Shown here: piece by piece, positions 1 to 8,976 of the stretch
How positions within the stretch are numbered: position 1 is the stretch's first letter
How the letters are laid out: each line of letters begins with the position of its first letter
Assembly (NCBI RefSeq): GCF_033446685.1
Contig: NZ_JAWQLY010000003.1
Coordinates: 324,099-388,098, forward strand
Source: Modicisalibacter sp033446685
Lineage (GTDB): Bacteria; Pseudomonadota; Gammaproteobacteria; Pseudomonadales; Halomonadaceae
Length of the DNA stretch: 64,000 nucleotides
Reading direction: 5' to 3'
The notes under the pieces: model-generated
Seen by the model: the letters and a program-made list of their open reading frames with translations, nothing else
Databases searched by the model: none
What the model was told of the DNA's origin: nothing
Made by a program: the position numbers and the translations under genes

Positions 1-166
1 GCTGTTCGGCCTGCAAAGCGGTGGGCGCACCGAGTCGATCCTGATGTCGATGCCGCCGGTGGTCGAATGGCACTACGGCTGGACGCCGGAACCCGGCAGC
101 GCCGAGGAAACGCTCTACCGTGACTATCTGCGCGCGCGTGACTGGCTCGGGGAAGACACTGAATAA
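1..166 (+). CDS. hemF: Coproporphyrinogen III oxidase, aerobic (3' end only)
   Basis: The first 166 bases hold the last 54 codons and stop of a gene that begins before the window. The peptide contains LFGLQSGGRTESILMSMPP followed by an aromatic stretch and RARDWLGEDTE, which matches the conserved C-terminus of oxygen-dependent coproporphyrinogen III oxidase. This soluble haem-pathway enzyme decarboxylates two propionates of coproporphyrinogen III to form protoporphyrinogen IX. The next gene is aroE on the same strand, a pairing also seen in Pseudomonas. The N-terminal part cannot be judged here. Confidence 0.88.
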   Translation, partial: LFGLQSGGRTESILMSMPPVVEWHYGWTPEPGSAEETLYRDYLRARDWLGEDTE

Positions 167-328
167 TCATCTGCACGAGCGAATCGCTGCGTTACGCGGT
201 TCTGGTGCGCCAGCCCGGTCGAAATCCTCCTATAAACCCATAGGTTCCGGTTTCTGTGCTCCGGGCGCCTTGCGCTTCGCATCGTTCGCCGGTTTATTCA
301 GCGCTTCCCGGAAACTAAGGAGAGATTG

Positions 329-1147
329 ATGAGCGATCGCTACTGCGTGTTCGGCCACCCGGTCGGCCACTCCAAGTCGCCGCAGATCCACGCCGCCTTC
401 GCCGAGCAGACCGGCGAGGCGCTGAGCTACCAGGCCATCGAGGCGCCGGTCGACGACTTCGCCGGCGCCTGGCGCGCGTTCGCCGCCGCCGGCGGGCGGG
501 GCGCCAACGTCACCGTGCCGTTCAAGGAGGACGCCTGGCGCCTGGCCGACGTGTTGAGTCCACGAGCGCAGCGTGCCGGCGCCGTGAATACGCTGCTGCT
601 CGACGAGGCCGGCAGGCTGCACGGCGACACCACCGACGGCGTCGGGCTGGTCGGCGACCTGGTCGCCCACGCCGCACCGCTTAAGGAGGCCCGCATTCTG
701 GTGCTGGGTGCCGGCGGCGCGGTGCGCGGCGTGCTCGAGCCGCTGCTGGCGGCCGGCCCCGCGCAGCTGGTAATCGCCAATCGCACCGCCAGCAAGGCCC
801 GCGAACTGGCCGGGGACTTCGCCGAGCTGGGGCCCATCGAGGGTGGCGGCTTCGAGATGCTGGCCGACGAGGAGCGTTTCGACCTGGTGATCAACGGCAC
901 CAGCGCCAGCCTGGCCGGCGATCTGCCGCCGCTGCCCGATGCGCTGTTCGCCGCGGACGGGCTGGCCTACGACATGATGTACGGCGTCGAGCCGACGGTA
1001 TTCCTGCGCTGGGCCGCCGAGCGCGGTGCGCGTACCGTCGACGGCCTGGGCATGCTGATCGAGCAGGCGGCGGAATCGTTCTATCTATGGCGCGGTGTCC
1101 GGCCGGACACCGCGGCGGTGCGCGAGCGGCTGCGGCGCTCGCTGTGA
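329..1147 (+). CDS. aroE: Shikimate dehydrogenase (NADP+)
   Basis: A 272-residue protein that reduces 3-dehydroshikimate to shikimate in aromatic amino acid synthesis. Visible marks are the N-terminal substrate motif GHSKSPQIH (about residues 13-21), NVTVPFK with the catalytic lysine, TTDGVGLVGDL with the partner aspartate, the Rossmann loop VLGAGGAVRG followed by ANRTASKA, and a C-terminal GLGMLIEQAAESF. The length is normal for AroE. The ATG at 329 is preferred over an in-frame TTG three bases earlier because AAGGAG lies 6 bases before it. It follows hemF after about 160 bases. Confidence 0.95.
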   Translation: MSDRYCVFGHPVGHSKSPQIHAAFAEQTGEALSYQAIEAPVDDFAGAWRAFAAAGGRGANVTVPFKEDAWRLADVLSPRAQRAGAVNTLLLDEAGRLHGDTTDGVGLVGDLVAHAAPLKEARILVLGAGGAVRGVLEPLLAAGPAQLVIANRTASKARELAGDFAELGPIEGGGFEMLADEERFDLVINGTSASLAGDLPPLPDALFAADGLAYDMMYGVEPTVFLRWAAERGARTVDGLGMLIEQAAESFYLWRGVRPDTAAVRERLRRSL

Positions 1148-1168
1148 CGGAAGACGCTGCCGGGCGGC

Positions 1169-1963
1169 TCAGCCCGGGCGCTGGCAGTTCGGCGTGCGAC
1201 CGCTGGCCTGGGCCTGCTGGTAGGCGTCAAGCGCCCGGTCCATCTTCGCCTGCAAGTCCTCGATGCGCTGGCCGTGGCTGGGGTGGGTCGACATCCACAC
1301 CGGCGGCTGGCCCTGGCTGTTGGCCTCCATGTTCTGCCACAGGTTGATGCTCGCCCGCGGATCGAAACCGGCCTGGGCCATCAGCTCGAGCCCCAGAACG
1401 TCGGCTTCGCTCTCCTGCGTGCGCGAGAAGGGCTTGATGATGCCGTATTCGGCGCCCATGCCGAGCAGTCCCATCAGTTGCTGGCCGCCCTGGCTGTTGA
1501 TGCCGGCAGCCGATTGCAGCACCGCCAGTCCGGTCTGGGTCGCCGCCTGCGTCGAGACCCGCTCGTTGGCATGATGGGCGAGCACGTGGGCGACCTCGTG
1601 ACCGATCACGGTGGCGAGTTGATCCTGGTTCTTGGCGACCTCGAGCAAACCGGTGTTGACGCCAATATGCCCGCCGGGCAGCGCGAAGGCGTTGGCCGAG
1701 TCGTCCTTGAAGACCTTCACCTCCCAGTTTTCGCCGGTATTCGCGGCCTGGGTGACGGCCTGGGCCACGCACTGCACGTACGCGGCCGTCTGGCCGCCGA
1801 CCGTGGGCAGTTGCTGCTGATACTGAGCGAAGCTCTGCTCGCCCATCTGATCGAGCTCCTGGTCGGAAAACAGCGTCAACTGCGAACGCCCGGTCGGCGT
1901 CTGGCTGCAGGCGGCCAGCGTCAGTACCAGCGCTCCGACGGCGCCACGGATCTTCCAGTGCAT
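1169..1963 (-). CDS. M48-family zinc metalloprotease lipoprotein
   Basis: A 264-residue putative periplasmic lipoprotein protease. The first 19 residues form a lipoprotein signal ending in LAAC. The zinc motif is HEVAH (within VIGHEVAHVLAHH) and the third ligand glutamate is in SRTQESEADVLGL, as in M48 peptidases such as LoiP/YggG and BepA. It has no C-terminal TPR domain, so it is closer to LoiP than to BepA. The ATG at 1963 is chosen because it starts the lipoprotein signal and has AAGGAGA upstream. The reading frame stays open much further upstream, but that part looks like GC-rich non-coding frame. A role in outer-membrane protein quality control is inferred from the family. Confidence 0.88.
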   Translation of the reverse strand: MHWKIRGAVGALVLTLAACSQTPTGRSQLTLFSDQELDQMGEQSFAQYQQQLPTVGGQTAAYVQCVAQAVTQAANTGENWEVKVFKDDSANAFALPGGHIGVNTGLLEVAKNQDQLATVIGHEVAHVLAHHANERVSTQAATQTGLAVLQSAAGINSQGGQQLMGLLGMGAEYGIIKPFSRTQESEADVLGLELMAQAGFDPRASINLWQNMEANSQGQPPVWMSTHPSHGQRIEDLQAKMDRALDAYQQAQASGRTPNCQRPG

Positions 1964-2179
1964 CGCTTGTCTCTCCTTGCTGTGCGTGCCGATGACTCGG
2001 TCATGCGTCCATTCGTTGCGGTCTATGGACCGCGACGCTGATCGGCTCCAAGATACCCCGATGGGCTTAGGGGTCAACCGGGATGCACCTAATATGCCCC
2101 TCGGGAACGAGTTCCCTCCCACTGAAATGAGTGGGAGCGAACTCATTCGCGATCGATTACCACAGAGGAGATTGCTTGA

Positions 2180-3037
2180 ATGGATGCCGAGCTCGCACAG
2201 CGACTGCATCGCTTGCTCGACCGGGTCGAGGAGGCCCTGCCGCCACCGGCCCCGGCGGTCGACTGGGAACGCGATATCGCCGCGCTGTGGCAGCGCAACG
2301 CGCTGGGCGGCCAACTGATTCCGGTCGCCACCCGCGACGACGTCAGGCTCGACGACCTGATCGGCATCGAACGCCAGAAGCGCGAGCTGCTGGCCAACAC
2401 CCGGGCGTTCCTGCACGGCCGGCCGGCCAACCATGCCTTGCTGTGGGGCGCGCGCGGCAGCGGCAAGTCGTCGCTGGTGCGGGCGCTGCTCAACAGCCTG
2501 GCTGGCGAGGGGTTGCGGCTGATCCAGGTCGATCGCCATGACCTGATCGGGCTGCCGGCGATGGTCCAGCGGCTGCGCGATACCCGGCACCGCTTCGTGG
2601 TGTATTGCGACGATCTGTCGTTCGAGGGGCACGACGATGCCTACAAGGCCCTCAAGAGCGTGCTCGACGGCACCCTCACCGGGCCGCCGGAGAACGTGCT
2701 GCTGTATGCCACCTCCAACCGCCGCCACCTGCTGCCCGAGGCGATCGGCGACAACGACGCCTCGCGACTGGTCGACGGCGAGCTGCATCACGGCGACGCC
2801 GTCGAGGAGAAGATCTCGCTGTCGGATCGCTTCGGCCTGTGGCTGGCGTTCCATCCGTTCAACCAGGACAGCTACCTCGAGGCCTGTCGCCACTGGGTGG
2901 CGCATCTCGCCGACGAGGCGCGCTGGACCGAGGAGGCGCGGGCCGAAGCGGTCCGCTATGCCACCCTGCGCGGGGTGCGCAGCGGGCGTGCCGCCTGGCA
3001 GTTCGCTTGTTACTGGGTGGGTAGCGCAACGCCATAG
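2180..3037 (+). CDS. DUF815-family P-loop ATPase
   Basis: A 285-residue predicted cytoplasmic ATPase. A helical N-terminal region (to about residue 60) precedes a P-loop domain with Walker A GARGSGKSS (about residues 91-99) and a Walker B-like stretch FVVYCDDLSFE. YATSNRRHLLPE fits a sensor-1 element and LSDRFGLWLAFHPF is typical of DUF815 (PF05673). Members resemble AAA+ proteins but have no firm function. The ATG has GAGGAG about 10 bases upstream. It stands alone on the plus strand between two minus-strand genes, so it is probably transcribed by itself. Confidence 0.85.
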   Translation: MDAELAQRLHRLLDRVEEALPPPAPAVDWERDIAALWQRNALGGQLIPVATRDDVRLDDLIGIERQKRELLANTRAFLHGRPANHALLWGARGSGKSSLVRALLNSLAGEGLRLIQVDRHDLIGLPAMVQRLRDTRHRFVVYCDDLSFEGHDDAYKALKSVLDGTLTGPPENVLLYATSNRRHLLPEAIGDNDASRLVDGELHHGDAVEEKISLSDRFGLWLAFHPFNQDSYLEACRHWVAHLADEARWTEEARAEAVRYATLRGVRSGRAAWQFACYWVGSATP

Positions 3038-3055
3038 CGGGCGGGGCGCCGGCGC

Positions 3056-4459
3056 TCAGCGGCGGTTCTTGCGCGCCTCGCGGCTGCGTCCCAACTCGCG
3101 TTTCTTGGCCTTCTCGCGATCGCTGGCGCCGGCATCGGGATCGTAGGGGTTGTCGCCCGAGCGAAATTCGAAGCGGATCGGCGTGCCGCGCACCTTGAGC
3201 ACCTTGCGGAAGGTGTTGGTCAGGTAGCGCTTGTAGGCTTCCGGCAGCGCCTGGGTCTGGTTGCCGTGGACGACGATGATCGGCGGGTTGCTGCCACCCT
3301 GGTGGGCCATGCGCAGCTTGATGCGCCGGCCGTGGACCAGCGGCGGCTGATGCTCGCTGACCGCGTCCTGCAGTAGGGTGGTCAGGCGGTTGGTCGACCA
3401 GTGGGCGGTGGCGGCCTTGAAGGCGCGCTCGATCGACGGGTAGAGATCGCCCACCGCGGTGCCGTGCAGCGCCGAGATGAAGTGCAGGTCGGCATAGTCG
3501 GCGAAGCCCAGCCGGCGCTTGATCTCGCTGCGCATCTTTTCGCGCTGTTCACTCTCCAGGCCATCCCACTTGTTGACCGCCAGTACCAGTGCGCGTCCCG
3601 AGTTGAGCACGTAGTCGAGCAGGTGCATGTCCTGCTCGACCAGGCCGTTGCGGGCGTCGAGCACCATCACCGCGACATGGCACTCCTTGATCGCGTCCAG
3701 TGTCTTGATGATCGAGAACTTCTCGGCGGTCAGGCTGACGTTCTTGCGTCGCCGCACCCCGGCGGTGTCGACCAGCACATAGCGCCGCCCGCGCCGTTCG
3801 AACGGAATCTCGATGGCGTCGCGGGTGGTGCCGGCCTCGTCGAACACCACCACGCGCTCCTCGCCGAGCAGCCGATTGACCAGCGTCGACTTGCCGACGT
3901 TGGGCCGGCCGATCACGCCGATGCGGATGCCGCGTTCGGCGTCGGGGGGCGGCGCCTGCTCATCGCGCTCGGGGAAGGGCGCCAGTACCTCGTCGATCAG
4001 CGCGGTGACGTTGCGGCCATGACTGGCGGCGATCGGGTGGGGATCGCCCAGGCCCAGCGTCCAGAACTCGGCCATCGCCGAGTGTTCCTCGAGACCGTCG
4101 GTCTTGTTGACCACCAGCCAGGTCTTCTTCTGGTTGACCCGCAGGTGGTTGGCGATCGCCTCGTCGGCGGGGATCAGCCCGCTGCGCGCATCGACCAGGA
4201 ACAGCACGATGTCGGCCTCGTCGATGGCCAGCAACGACTGCTCGGCCATGGCGGCGTCGATGCCCTGCTCGTCGCCGCTGATGCCGCCGGTGTCGATGAC
4301 GGTGTATTCCTTGCCGCCGAGCTGGCCGTTGCCGTACTTGCGGTCGCGGGTCAGGCCGGGAAAGTCGGCCACCAGCGCATCACGTGAGCGAGTCAGACGA
4401 TTGAAAAGAGTCGATTTGCCGACATTGGGCCGGCCGACCAAGGCGATCACGGGATTCAT
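3056..4459 (-). CDS. der: Ribosome-assembly GTPase Der (EngA)
   Basis: A 467-residue double-GTPase needed for 50S ribosome maturation. Two complete G domains are visible, each with GRPNVGKST (about residues 9-17 and 186-194), DTGG/DTAG switch motifs and NKTD/NKWD specificity motifs. A KH-like domain and a basic tail rich in Lys and Arg (KKRELGRSREARKNRR) follow. Length and layout are normal. It lies downstream of bamB on the same strand, the standard order in gammaproteobacteria. Confidence 0.96.
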   Translation of the reverse strand: MNPVIALVGRPNVGKSTLFNRLTRSRDALVADFPGLTRDRKYGNGQLGGKEYTVIDTGGISGDEQGIDAAMAEQSLLAIDEADIVLFLVDARSGLIPADEAIANHLRVNQKKTWLVVNKTDGLEEHSAMAEFWTLGLGDPHPIAASHGRNVTALIDEVLAPFPERDEQAPPPDAERGIRIGVIGRPNVGKSTLVNRLLGEERVVVFDEAGTTRDAIEIPFERRGRRYVLVDTAGVRRRKNVSLTAEKFSIIKTLDAIKECHVAVMVLDARNGLVEQDMHLLDYVLNSGRALVLAVNKWDGLESEQREKMRSEIKRRLGFADYADLHFISALHGTAVGDLYPSIERAFKAATAHWSTNRLTTLLQDAVSEHQPPLVHGRRIKLRMAHQGGSNPPIIVVHGNQTQALPEAYKRYLTNTFRKVLKVRGTPIRFEFRSGDNPYDPDAGASDREKAKKRELGRSREARKNRR

Positions 4460-4606
4460 GGGGTGGCGAAGCTCGGAAATAGGTCAGGAATGGGGTGGCA
4501 GATGCCAGGGGCGCGATTCTATCATCGCCGGCGCCCCGGCGCCCACTCATTGCGAGGCGGGCCAGGGCAGGGAACCGGCGGGCCGGGCGGCCCGCCGGCT
4601 GACGGT

Positions 4607-5764
4607 TCAGTCGCTGTTGCGTTCGCGCAGGTGATAGGCGGCTAGCTCGCCGTCGTCATCCATCACGTAAAGGCGCTGGCCGTCGGCGAGCGGAGACAGG
4701 CTGATCGCCGTGCCGAGCTCGCTGCGTCCCACCAGCTCGCCGCTCTCGGCGTCGAGCAGATGGACGTAACCCGCGAAGTCGCCCACCGCGATGTGCCCGT
4801 CGATGAAGGTCGGCGAGGTCAGGCTGCGCCCCTCGAGGGCGTCGGATTCCCACATCACGCGGCCCGACGCGGCATCCAGCGCCAGTACGTGGCTGTCCTC
4901 GTTGACCGTGAACAGGAAATCGCCGACCAGGATCGGCGTCAGATAGCTCGACGCCTCGCGCTCCCAGAGGATCTTGCCGGTGGTCGCCTCGAGCGCCAGC
5001 AGGCGGCCGTTGTAGCTGGTCACGTAGAGCCGCCCGTCGCGGGTCAGCAGCGGTTGGCCGTCGAGATCGACCAGCCGGTCGACTTCGGTGCGCCCGGTCG
5101 GTACGGCGACGCGCATGTCCCACAGCGGCTGGCCGCTGCGGTTGTCGAGCGTCACCAGCCGGCCGCTGGCAAAGCCGGCGAAACTGACCTGGTTGATCAC
5201 CCGCGGCGTGCCCGTGCCGCGCAGGGTCAGCGCCGGTTGGCTGCTGGTGTAGACCCAGCGCTCCTCGCCGCTGGCGCGATCGAGCGCGGTCACTGCGCCG
5301 TCGACGCTCTGCACCACGAGCAACTCGCTGTTGGGCTGCGGCGCGGCGAGCACTTCGCTGGACACCCGCGAACGCCAGACGATTGAGCCGTCGTCCTGGT
5401 CGAGGGCCAGCACTTCACCGTTGCGGGTACCCAGGTAGATCTGCCCGGCCGCCGCCGTGAGGCCGCTGGAAACCGGCGTGTCGAGCTCGATCTGCCACAG
5501 CCTCTCGCCGCTGGTGGTGTCGATGGCGCGCAGCAGCCCCGACTGGTCGGCGGCGAACAGGCGATCGTCGTCCAGCGCCGGTGTGATCGGATAGCGGGCC
5601 ACGCCCAGGCCGTCGCCGATCTCCTGGCTCCACTCCCGGGTCATCTCGACCTGGCGGTCGATATCGGTCAGCGGCTTGGGCGGATACTGTGGCTCGACGT
5701 TGCCGGTGCAGCCCGCCAGCAGCGCCAGCGTGAGTGTCGGAGCGAGCAGTTGAGCGAGTTTCAT
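4607..5764 (-). CDS. bamB: Outer membrane assembly lipoprotein BamB
   Basis: A 385-residue lipoprotein with a signal ending LLAGC (about residues 15-19) and repeated PQQ-type beta-propeller blades (for example LYVTSYNGRLLALEATTGKI and DGHIAVGDFAGYVHLLDAE). BamB is the beta-propeller accessory of the BAM complex that inserts outer-membrane proteins. Its ATG overlaps the yfgM stop (ATGA), which implies translational coupling. It sits between yfgM and der, the conserved position of this gene. Confidence 0.95.
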   Translation of the reverse strand: MKLAQLLAPTLTLALLAGCTGNVEPQYPPKPLTDIDRQVEMTREWSQEIGDGLGVARYPITPALDDDRLFAADQSGLLRAIDTTSGERLWQIELDTPVSSGLTAAAGQIYLGTRNGEVLALDQDDGSIVWRSRVSSEVLAAPQPNSELLVVQSVDGAVTALDRASGEERWVYTSSQPALTLRGTGTPRVINQVSFAGFASGRLVTLDNRSGQPLWDMRVAVPTGRTEVDRLVDLDGQPLLTRDGRLYVTSYNGRLLALEATTGKILWEREASSYLTPILVGDFLFTVNEDSHVLALDAASGRVMWESDALEGRSLTSPTFIDGHIAVGDFAGYVHLLDAESGELVGRSELGTAISLSPLADGQRLYVMDDDGELAAYHLRERNSD

Positions 5765-6420
5765 AGGGTGGCGTCCTCCGCACCGAGATTGTCGAGCTTG
5801 AGCTGCACGCCGTAGACCGGTTGCTCGGACTCGCGGGACAGCGTGAGGGCCTGCTGGTAGGCTTCGCGAGCCTCGTCGGGGCGCTCCAGCGCGACCAGCG
5901 TATCGCCGCGGGTAATCGCGCGCTGGGCGGCCAGACCCTCGGGGATGCCGGCCTCGAGGGTGCCGAGCGCCGCCTCGGGCTGCCCGTCGGCGAGCTGGAT
6001 ACGCGCCAGACGCAGGCGCGCCAGGCCCTTGAGGTAGTCGTCGGCGTCGCCGTCGATGACCTGCTGCAGGGCCTGACTGGCGCCTTCATGATCATCGGCG
6101 GCGATCTCCAGGCGGGCCTGGATCAACATCGCGAGCTCGGCATAACGGGTGTCGCCGTATTCGTTGACCAGGGTATCGATAAGCCCTTCGGCCTGGCTTA
6201 TGGCGTCGTCGCCGAGATCCTGCTGGCCGGCCAGTGCAATCAACTGCTGATATTGCGCCGAGGCCGCCTCGGCCTGCGAGTTCTGGTAGCTCTGCCAGGC
6301 ATTCCAGCCGAACACGCCGGCCGCGGCGACGACGACGCCGATGATCAGCGAGGTGCCGTTGCTCTTCCACCAGCGCTTGATCGCATCGAGCTGTTCTTCT
6401 TCCGTTCTAAGCTCCGCCAC
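5761..6420 (-). CDS. yfgM: YfgM-type inner membrane TPR protein
   Basis: A 219-residue membrane-anchored protein. A short cytoplasmic start (MAELRTEEEQLDAIKRWWKS) precedes one transmembrane helix around residues 23-43, then a periplasmic TPR-like helical domain. This matches YfgM, which associates with the SecYEG translocon and periplasmic chaperones. It ends inside the bamB start codon and lies between hisS and bamB as in many gammaproteobacteria. Confidence 0.92.
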   Translation of the reverse strand: MAELRTEEEQLDAIKRWWKSNGTSLIIGVVVAAAGVFGWNAWQSYQNSQAEAASAQYQQLIALAGQQDLGDDAISQAEGLIDTLVNEYGDTRYAELAMLIQARLEIAADDHEGASQALQQVIDGDADDYLKGLARLRLARIQLADGQPEAALGTLEAGIPEGLAAQRAITRGDTLVALERPDEAREAYQQALTLSRESEQPVYGVQLKLDNLGAEDATL

Positions 6421-6507
6421 GGGCGGTCTCCTTTACTGTGCATTCGGCGCCACTGGGCATCCGGGTCTACTGTGCTTTCCGGCCGCGGCGCGTTGACGCC
6501 GCGACGC

Positions 6508-7788
6508 TCAACCGAGCAGTTCGGCGAGCCGGGCGAGGGCGGCTTGCTGGGGCAGGGTCTCCTGATCGCGCTCCTCGCGCAGGAACTTGATGCCCAGCAG
6601 GCCCTGATCGACCTCGTCGTCGCCGAGGATCAGCGCCAGCCGCGCGCCGCTCTTGTCGGCCTTCTTGATCTGGCTCTTGAAGCCGCCGCCGCCGCAATGG
6701 ACCTGCAGGGTCAGGGCCGGCAGCGTATCGCGCAGCCGCTCGCCGAGCAGCAGCGCCGCGTGTTCGGCGCGCTCGCCCATCGCCAGCAGATAGGCATCGG
6801 GGCCGCGCCGGCTCTCGTCGGGGACCAGTTCGAGGGTCTCGAGCAGCAGGATCAGCCGCTCGACGCCCATCGCGAAGCCCACCGCCGGGGTCGGCTTGCC
6901 ACCCAACTGCTCGACCAGGCCGTCGTAGCGGCCGCCGGCGCACACCGTGCCCTGGCTGCCCAGCGCGTCGGTGGTCCACTCGAACACGGTGCGGCTGTAA
7001 TAGTCCAGGCCGCGCACCAGCCGCGGGTTGATGCGATAGCCGATGCCCGCCGCATCGAGGCGCGCGGTGAGCGTCTCGAAGTGCACCCGGGATTCGGCGT
7101 CGAGATGGTCGAGCAGTTGCGGCGCGGCCTCGAGCATCTCGGCCATGTCGGGGTTCTTGGAGTCGAGGATGCGTAGCGGATTGCTCGACAGGCGACGCCT
7201 CGAATCCTCGTCGAGCACCTCGAGGTGCTGCTCGAAGTACGCCACCAGCCGTTCGCGGTAGGCGGCACGCGCCTCGGGCGAGCCCAGCGAGTTGAGCTCG
7301 AGGGTGACATGCTTGTACAGGCCGAGCTGCTTCCATAGCCGTGCCGAGAGCAGGATCACCTCGAGATCGATGTCCGGGCCGTCCATGCCGTAGGCCTCGA
7401 TGCCCACCTGATGGAACTGGCGATAGCGGCCCTTCTGCGGGCGCTCGTGGCGGAACATCGGGCCCTGATACCACAGCCGCTGGGTCTGGTTGTAGAGCAG
7501 CCCGTGCTCCATGGCGGCGCGCACGCAGGCGGCGGTGCCTTCGGGGCGCAGCGTCAGGCTGTCGCCGTTACGATCGTCGAATGTGTACATCTCCTTCTCG
7601 ACGATATCGGTCACCTCGCCGATCGAGCGCGCGAACAGCGCGGTCTGCTCGACGATCGGGGTGCGGATCTCGCGATAGCCGTAACGCTGCATCAGCGTCC
7701 TGACCTGGCCCTCGAAGTACTGCCACAGCGGCGACTGTTCGGGCAACAGGTCGTTCATGCCACGAATGGCCTGGATCTTCTTGCTCAA
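6508..7788 (-). CDS. hisS: Histidyl-tRNA synthetase (TTG start)
   Basis: A 426-residue class II synthetase that charges tRNA-His. Motif 2 is WYQGPMFRHERPQKGRYRQF, the histidine-binding stretch is LVRGLDYYSRTVFEW, and motif 3 is GFAMGVERLILLLE. A C-terminal anticodon-binding domain is present. Homologues begin MSKKIQAIRGMNDLLPE. Here the matching first codon is TTG at 7788, preceded by CAGGAG at a good distance, so TTG is taken as the start. A longer in-frame extension would add 15 unconserved Arg-rich residues. It lies upstream of yfgM and bamB in the same transcription direction. Confidence 0.95.
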   Translation of the reverse strand: MSKKIQAIRGMNDLLPEQSPLWQYFEGQVRTLMQRYGYREIRTPIVEQTALFARSIGEVTDIVEKEMYTFDDRNGDSLTLRPEGTAACVRAAMEHGLLYNQTQRLWYQGPMFRHERPQKGRYRQFHQVGIEAYGMDGPDIDLEVILLSARLWKQLGLYKHVTLELNSLGSPEARAAYRERLVAYFEQHLEVLDEDSRRRLSSNPLRILDSKNPDMAEMLEAAPQLLDHLDAESRVHFETLTARLDAAGIGYRINPRLVRGLDYYSRTVFEWTTDALGSQGTVCAGGRYDGLVEQLGGKPTPAVGFAMGVERLILLLETLELVPDESRRGPDAYLLAMGERAEHAALLLGERLRDTLPALTLQVHCGGGGFKSQIKKADKSGARLALILGDDEVDQGLLGIKFLREERDQETLPQQAALARLAELLG

Positions 7789-7855
7789 CGGGGTTTGCTC
7801 CTGACAACCGGCGGCGCGCCGCCGCCGGACCACTGCGGGTCGTGCGATCTGTGGG

Positions 7856-8971
7856 TTAACGCTCGCGGACGATGGTGTTCTGCTCGGCCTGTTCCTTTTC
7901 GCGCACCTTGTCGCGGATCAGCTTCTCGAGATCGTCGACGAGGTGGTCGTTGCGCAGTTTGGAGGCCGGCTTGCCGTCCAGGTAGACCAGGTTGGCCGGG
8001 CTGCCGCCGGTCAGACCGACGTCGGTCTCCTTGGCCTCGCCGGGGCCGTTGACTACGCAGCCGATCACCGAGACGTTGAGCGGCGTCATGACGTCCTCGA
8101 GGCGCTCCTCGAGGGCGTTCATGGTGCTGATGACGTCGAAGTTCTGGCGCGAGCAACTGGGGCAGGCGATGAAGTTGATGCCCTTGGCACGCAGCTTGAG
8201 GCTCTTGAGCATGTCGAAGCCGACCTTGACCTCCTCGACCGGGTCGGCGGCCAGCGACACGCGGATGGTGTCGCCGATGCCATCCATCAGCAGCATGCCC
8301 AGGCCGATCGACGACTTGACGGTCCCCGAGCGCAGCCCGCCGGCCTCGGTTATCCCCAGGTGCAGCGGCTGTTCGATGCGGCCGGCCAGGTCGCGATAGG
8401 CGCCGACCGCCATGAACACGTCGGAGGCCTTGACGCTGACCTTGAAGTCGGGAAAGTCGAGGCGATCCAGATGATCGATGTGGCGCATCGCCGATTCCAC
8501 CAGCGCCGCCGGTGTCGGCTCGCCGTACTTCTTCTGCAGGTCCTTTTCCAGCGAGCCGGCGTTGACGCCGATGCGGATCGGGATGCCGTTGTCGCGGGCC
8601 GCCGAGACCACCGCGCGCACCCGATCCTCGCGGCCGATGTTGCCGGGGTTGATGCGCAGGCAGTCGACGCCGAGTTCGGCGACGCGCAGGGCGATCTTGT
8701 AGTCGAAGTGGATATCGGCGACCAGCGGCACCGGTGACTGGCGCTTGATCCGCCCGAACGCCTCGGCGGCGTCCATGGTCGGCACCGAGACGCGGACGAT
8801 GTCGGCACCGGCGGTGGCCAGGCGCTTGATCTGCTCGACGGTGGCGGCAACGTCCAGGGTGTCGGTGTTGGTCATGCTCTGCACGGAGATGGGCGCGTCA
8901 CCGCCCACCGCGACCGAACCGACATGGATCTGGCGCGACTTGCGCCGCTGAATGGGGGACTGAGCGTGCAT
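7856..8971 (-). CDS. ispG: 4-hydroxy-3-methylbut-2-enyl diphosphate synthase (IspG)
   Basis: A 371-residue [4Fe-4S] enzyme of the non-mevalonate isoprenoid pathway (MEcPP to HMBPP). The TIM-barrel part begins with the SVQSMTNTDT region. The cluster ligands are the two cysteines of ACPSCSRQNFD and the cysteine of VIGCVVNGPGEAKETD, with the nearby glutamate as the expected fourth ligand. It is only 5 bases downstream of rodZ and upstream of hisS, so these are probably cotranscribed. Confidence 0.96.
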   Translation of the reverse strand: MHAQSPIQRRKSRQIHVGSVAVGGDAPISVQSMTNTDTLDVAATVEQIKRLATAGADIVRVSVPTMDAAEAFGRIKRQSPVPLVADIHFDYKIALRVAELGVDCLRINPGNIGREDRVRAVVSAARDNGIPIRIGVNAGSLEKDLQKKYGEPTPAALVESAMRHIDHLDRLDFPDFKVSVKASDVFMAVGAYRDLAGRIEQPLHLGITEAGGLRSGTVKSSIGLGMLLMDGIGDTIRVSLAADPVEEVKVGFDMLKSLKLRAKGINFIACPSCSRQNFDVISTMNALEERLEDVMTPLNVSVIGCVVNGPGEAKETDVGLTGGSPANLVYLDGKPASKLRNDHLVDDLEKLIRDKVREKEQAEQNTIVRER

Positions 8972-8976
8972 GGTGA

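Noticed and set aside
1964..2905. Upstream in-frame extension of the M48 protease
   Set aside because: The added residues are low-complexity, overlap the DUF815 ATPase gene and would bury the lipoprotein signal.
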